From Scatomonas sp963928055 (GTDB lineage Bacteria; Bacillota; Clostridia; Lachnospirales; Lachnospiraceae): 64,000 bases of DNA. Within the stretch, counting starts at the first letter, position 1, and each line of letters begins with the position of its first letter. The translations under genes were made by a program, and so were the position numbers. The notes beneath the pieces are model-generated. The model was given only the letters and a program-made list of their open reading frames with translations. It was not told the origin of the DNA and did no database searches. The stretch is taken from NCBI GenBank assembly GCA_963928055.1, contig CAWVDN010000002.1, forward strand, positions 434,001-498,000. The letters are read 5' to 3'. Positions 62,204 through 64,000 of the stretch are shown here, piece by piece.

Positions 62204-62596
62204 CTATTTCGACTCCTCCAGCACTACATCCGCAATACTGATATTCACATCCGCAACTTCCAGCCCCGTCATATTTTCGATGGCTGTCTTCACCTTTTCC
62301 TGCACCTTCTGAGAAGTCTCCGGAATACTGTATCCGTACCGGATATTCAGGGCCAGCCTGACGCTGACTACCCCCTCCAGGACCTCCACCTTGACGCCCC
62401 GGGAAAGATTTTTCATTCCCAGCTTGCCCACCAGGTCATTGGTGATATTGCCGGCCATAGACACCACGCCGTCCACTTCCGTGGCCGCCAGCCCGGCAAT
62501 GATCGCCACGACCTCATCGGCGATCTGTACAGTACCCACGGTATTGTCATCATATATGGTATATGTGTTTCTTTTCAGGTTTCTGCTCTCCGCCAT
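62204..62596 (-). CDS. Asp23/Gls24 family protein (AmaP/YloU-like)
   Basis: A 130-residue protein. GTVQIADEVVAIIAGLAATE, VEVLEGVVSVRLALNIRYG and VQEKVKTAIENMTGLEVADVN fit the family. These proteins are linked to envelope stress and are membrane-associated in Staphylococcus through a partner. It commonly precedes nusB in Clostridia, as here. AGGAGG lies 7 bases before the ATG at 62596. Confidence 0.9.
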   Translation of the reverse strand: MAESRNLKRNTYTIYDDNTVGTVQIADEVVAIIAGLAATEVDGVVSMAGNITNDLVGKLGMKNLSRGVKVEVLEGVVSVRLALNIRYGYSIPETSQKVQEKVKTAIENMTGLEVADVNISIADVVLEESK

Positions 62597-62632
62597 ATAA
62601 AAACCTCCTGTTTTGCGATCAACTTTCACTTA

Positions 62633-63232
62633 TTATAGCAAAATTGAAGGCTGTGTACAAGGGTGCGGCCGCAATTTTACCACCAGCACCGGCAGAGGCG
62701 GATCCTTCCGGCGGTTGAAATACTCGCAGCGGACCACCAGGTACTCCCTGTCGCCAAGCTCCCGCAGAAACGCAAGCAGCGCCTCCCGCTCCTCAAAGCC
62801 TGTATCCCCGCCGCTGTAGATGCAGAGGCTCATGAGGCCTCCCGGCTGCAGCAGCCGCAGCCCTGCCTCCAGGGCCCGAAGGCTGGTTTCCGGCTTTGTG
62901 GCCAGCCCATGGTCTCCTCCCGGCAGATATCCGAAATTAAAAACAATACAGGAAACCGTGCCGGGCTTCGCGTAGGCCTCCATGTTCTCATGGCCCCGGC
63001 AGATCAGCCTGGCCCGCTGTTCCAGTCCGGCCGTCTCCAGTCTCTGTCTCGTTCTCTCAAGCGCTTCCGGCTGAATGTCAAAAGCCAGGACTTTTCCCGT
63101 TTTTCCCACAAGGGAACAGAGGAATTCCGTGTCGCAGCCGTTGCCTGCCGTGGCGTCAATGCAGAGATCCCCCGGCTGCACCTGCTCTTTTATGAAAATC
63201 CTGCACCACTGTGCCGCCTGTATATTTTTCAT
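62633..63232 (-). CDS. mnmM: MnmM-like tRNA methyltransferase (YtqB type)
   Basis: A 199-residue SAM-dependent methyltransferase of the former rRNA_methylase family. It has DATAGNGCDTEFLCSLVG for the cofactor, VFNFGYLPGGDH and CIYSGGDTGFEEREAL. B. subtilis YtqB (MnmM) is shown to methylate the wobble uridine aminomethyl group of tRNA. The name is a family-level inference. The C-terminus is a little longer than usual. Confidence 0.85.
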   Translation of the reverse strand: MKNIQAAQWCRIFIKEQVQPGDLCIDATAGNGCDTEFLCSLVGKTGKVLAFDIQPEALERTRQRLETAGLEQRARLICRGHENMEAYAKPGTVSCIVFNFGYLPGGDHGLATKPETSLRALEAGLRLLQPGGLMSLCIYSGGDTGFEEREALLAFLRELGDREYLVVRCEYFNRRKDPPLPVLVVKLRPHPCTQPSILL

Positions 63233-63236
63233 GCTC

Positions 63237-64000
63237 TCAGTTCCTGCTGAACTCTTCCAGTACCAGTCCCTCGTTGCGGTCCAGGACCATTCCCACGCTC
63301 CAGGAATTAATAAACAGCAGCAGAGGATTGCCCTTCAGATCCATGACTTTCTTCATGTCCGAGGTGCCCACGATCTTATCCACATCCACCTGATCCTTGT
63401 TGGCGATCCAGCGGATGTATTCGTAGGGCAGCATGTCCAGACGGATGTCCACATTGTACTCATTCTCCAGACGGTATTTCAGCACATCGAACTGCAGAAC
63501 GCCTACAACGCCCACGATGATCTCTTCCATACCGCCCTTGGCCTCCTGGAAGATCTGAATGGCGCCCTCCTGGGCGATCTGATTGATCCCCTTCACGAAC
63601 TGCTTTCTCTTCATGGTATCCAGCTGGGTCACCCTGGCAAAATGCTCCGGGGCGAAGGTGGGGATCCCTTCATAGGCAAACTTTTTTCCCGGCATGCAGA
63701 TGGTATCGCCGATGGAGAAAATACCCGGATCAAAAACCCCGATGATGTCCCCGGCAAAGGCTTCGTCCACCACATGACGGTCGTCCGCCATCATCTGCTG
63801 GGGCTGCAGGAGACGCATTTTTTTATCTCCCTGCACATGGTAAACCTCCATGCCCGCGTCGAACCGTCCGGAACAGATCCGCATAAAAGCGATCCGGTCC
63901 CGGTGATTTTTATTCATATTGGCCTGGATCTTAAAGACAAAGGCGGAAAAATCCTCCGTCATAGGATCGATCTCCCCCACATCCGCCTTTCGGGGCAGGG
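63237..64000 (-). CDS. prfC: Peptide chain release factor 3, C-terminal part
   Basis: The C-terminal 254 residues of RF3; the gene continues beyond the right edge. It covers part of domain II and domain III: FVFKIQANMNKNHRDRIAFMR, shortened here to FKIQANMNKNHRDRIAFMR, then FDPGIFSIGDTIC, VGVVGVLQFDVLKYRLENEY and FINSWSVGMVLDRN. These are RF3 and not EF-G features. The GTPase domain lies outside the window. Confidence 0.95.
   Translation of the reverse strand, partial: LPRKADVGEIDPMTEDFSAFVFKIQANMNKNHRDRIAFMRICSGRFDAGMEVYHVQGDKKMRLLQPQQMMADDRHVVDEAFAGDIIGVFDPGIFSIGDTICMPGKKFAYEGIPTFAPEHFARVTQLDTMKRKQFVKGINQIAQEGAIQIFQEAKGGMEEIIVGVVGVLQFDVLKYRLENEYNVDIRLDMLPYEYIRWIANKDQVDVDKIVGTSDMKKVMDLKGNPLLLFINSWSVGMVLDRNEGLVLEEFSRN

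Overview
The window looks like a chromosome segment of a spore-forming, GC-rich member of the Clostridia, most likely Lachnospiraceae. The evidence is the order nusB-xseA-xseB-ispA-dxs-tlyA-nadK-argR-recN-spoIVB, a nearby spo0A, recA-recX next to rny, and a MutS2 gene. No rRNA gene is present, so the genus is left open.

Region 1 (1 to about 22,190) is accessory DNA. Bases about 1,150-22,190 look like one integrative mobilizable element of about 21 kb inserted in the 3' end of rlmD. It carries a large serine recombinase, RhuM, a VapE helicase, a CHC2 primase-like protein, a MOBV-type relaxase with repeats upstream of it, two small conserved proteins and an XRE regulator. I see no conjugation (type IV secretion) genes, so it would need a helper. 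Its cargo is a complete type I restriction-modification operon (XRE-hsdM-hsdS-hsdR), convergent with an AT-rich 698-residue protein. That protein combines a possible PIN-like nuclease domain, a coiled coil and two membrane helices, and is a candidate anti-phage effector. An IS30-family element and an IS200-type element sit at the rlmD end. Bases 1-960 carry remnants of another element: a SymE-like toxin, a broken parA and the start of an AlbA_2-domain protein behind a four-half-site operator.

Region 2 (21,878-39,300) is chromosomal: rlmD, yhaM, an HtrA-like protein that has lost its catalytic residues, mutS2, an OmpR-type two-component system, trmL, a HypE-like protein, a VanW-family wall protein, a 31-residue membrane peptide, a B12-binding radical SAM protein, a PfkB sugar kinase broken by one base, tRNA-Phe, an ABC exporter pair whose permease is also broken by one base, a small ferredoxin and tRNA-Gly.

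Region 3 (39,400-53,400) holds a nitroreductase, a sigma-like factor, an XRE regulator, rny, recX-recA (with a LexA box in the recA promoter), glgA, spo0A, a MoxR ATPase/VWA pair, a MurE-like ligase and spoIVB.

Region 4 (53,427-64,000) is a long leftward housekeeping run: recN, argR, nadK, tlyA, dxs, ispA, xseB, xseA and nusB, followed by an Asp23 protein, an MnmM-like methyltransferase and the 3' part of prfC. Many neighbours overlap by ATGA, which suggests coupled translation.
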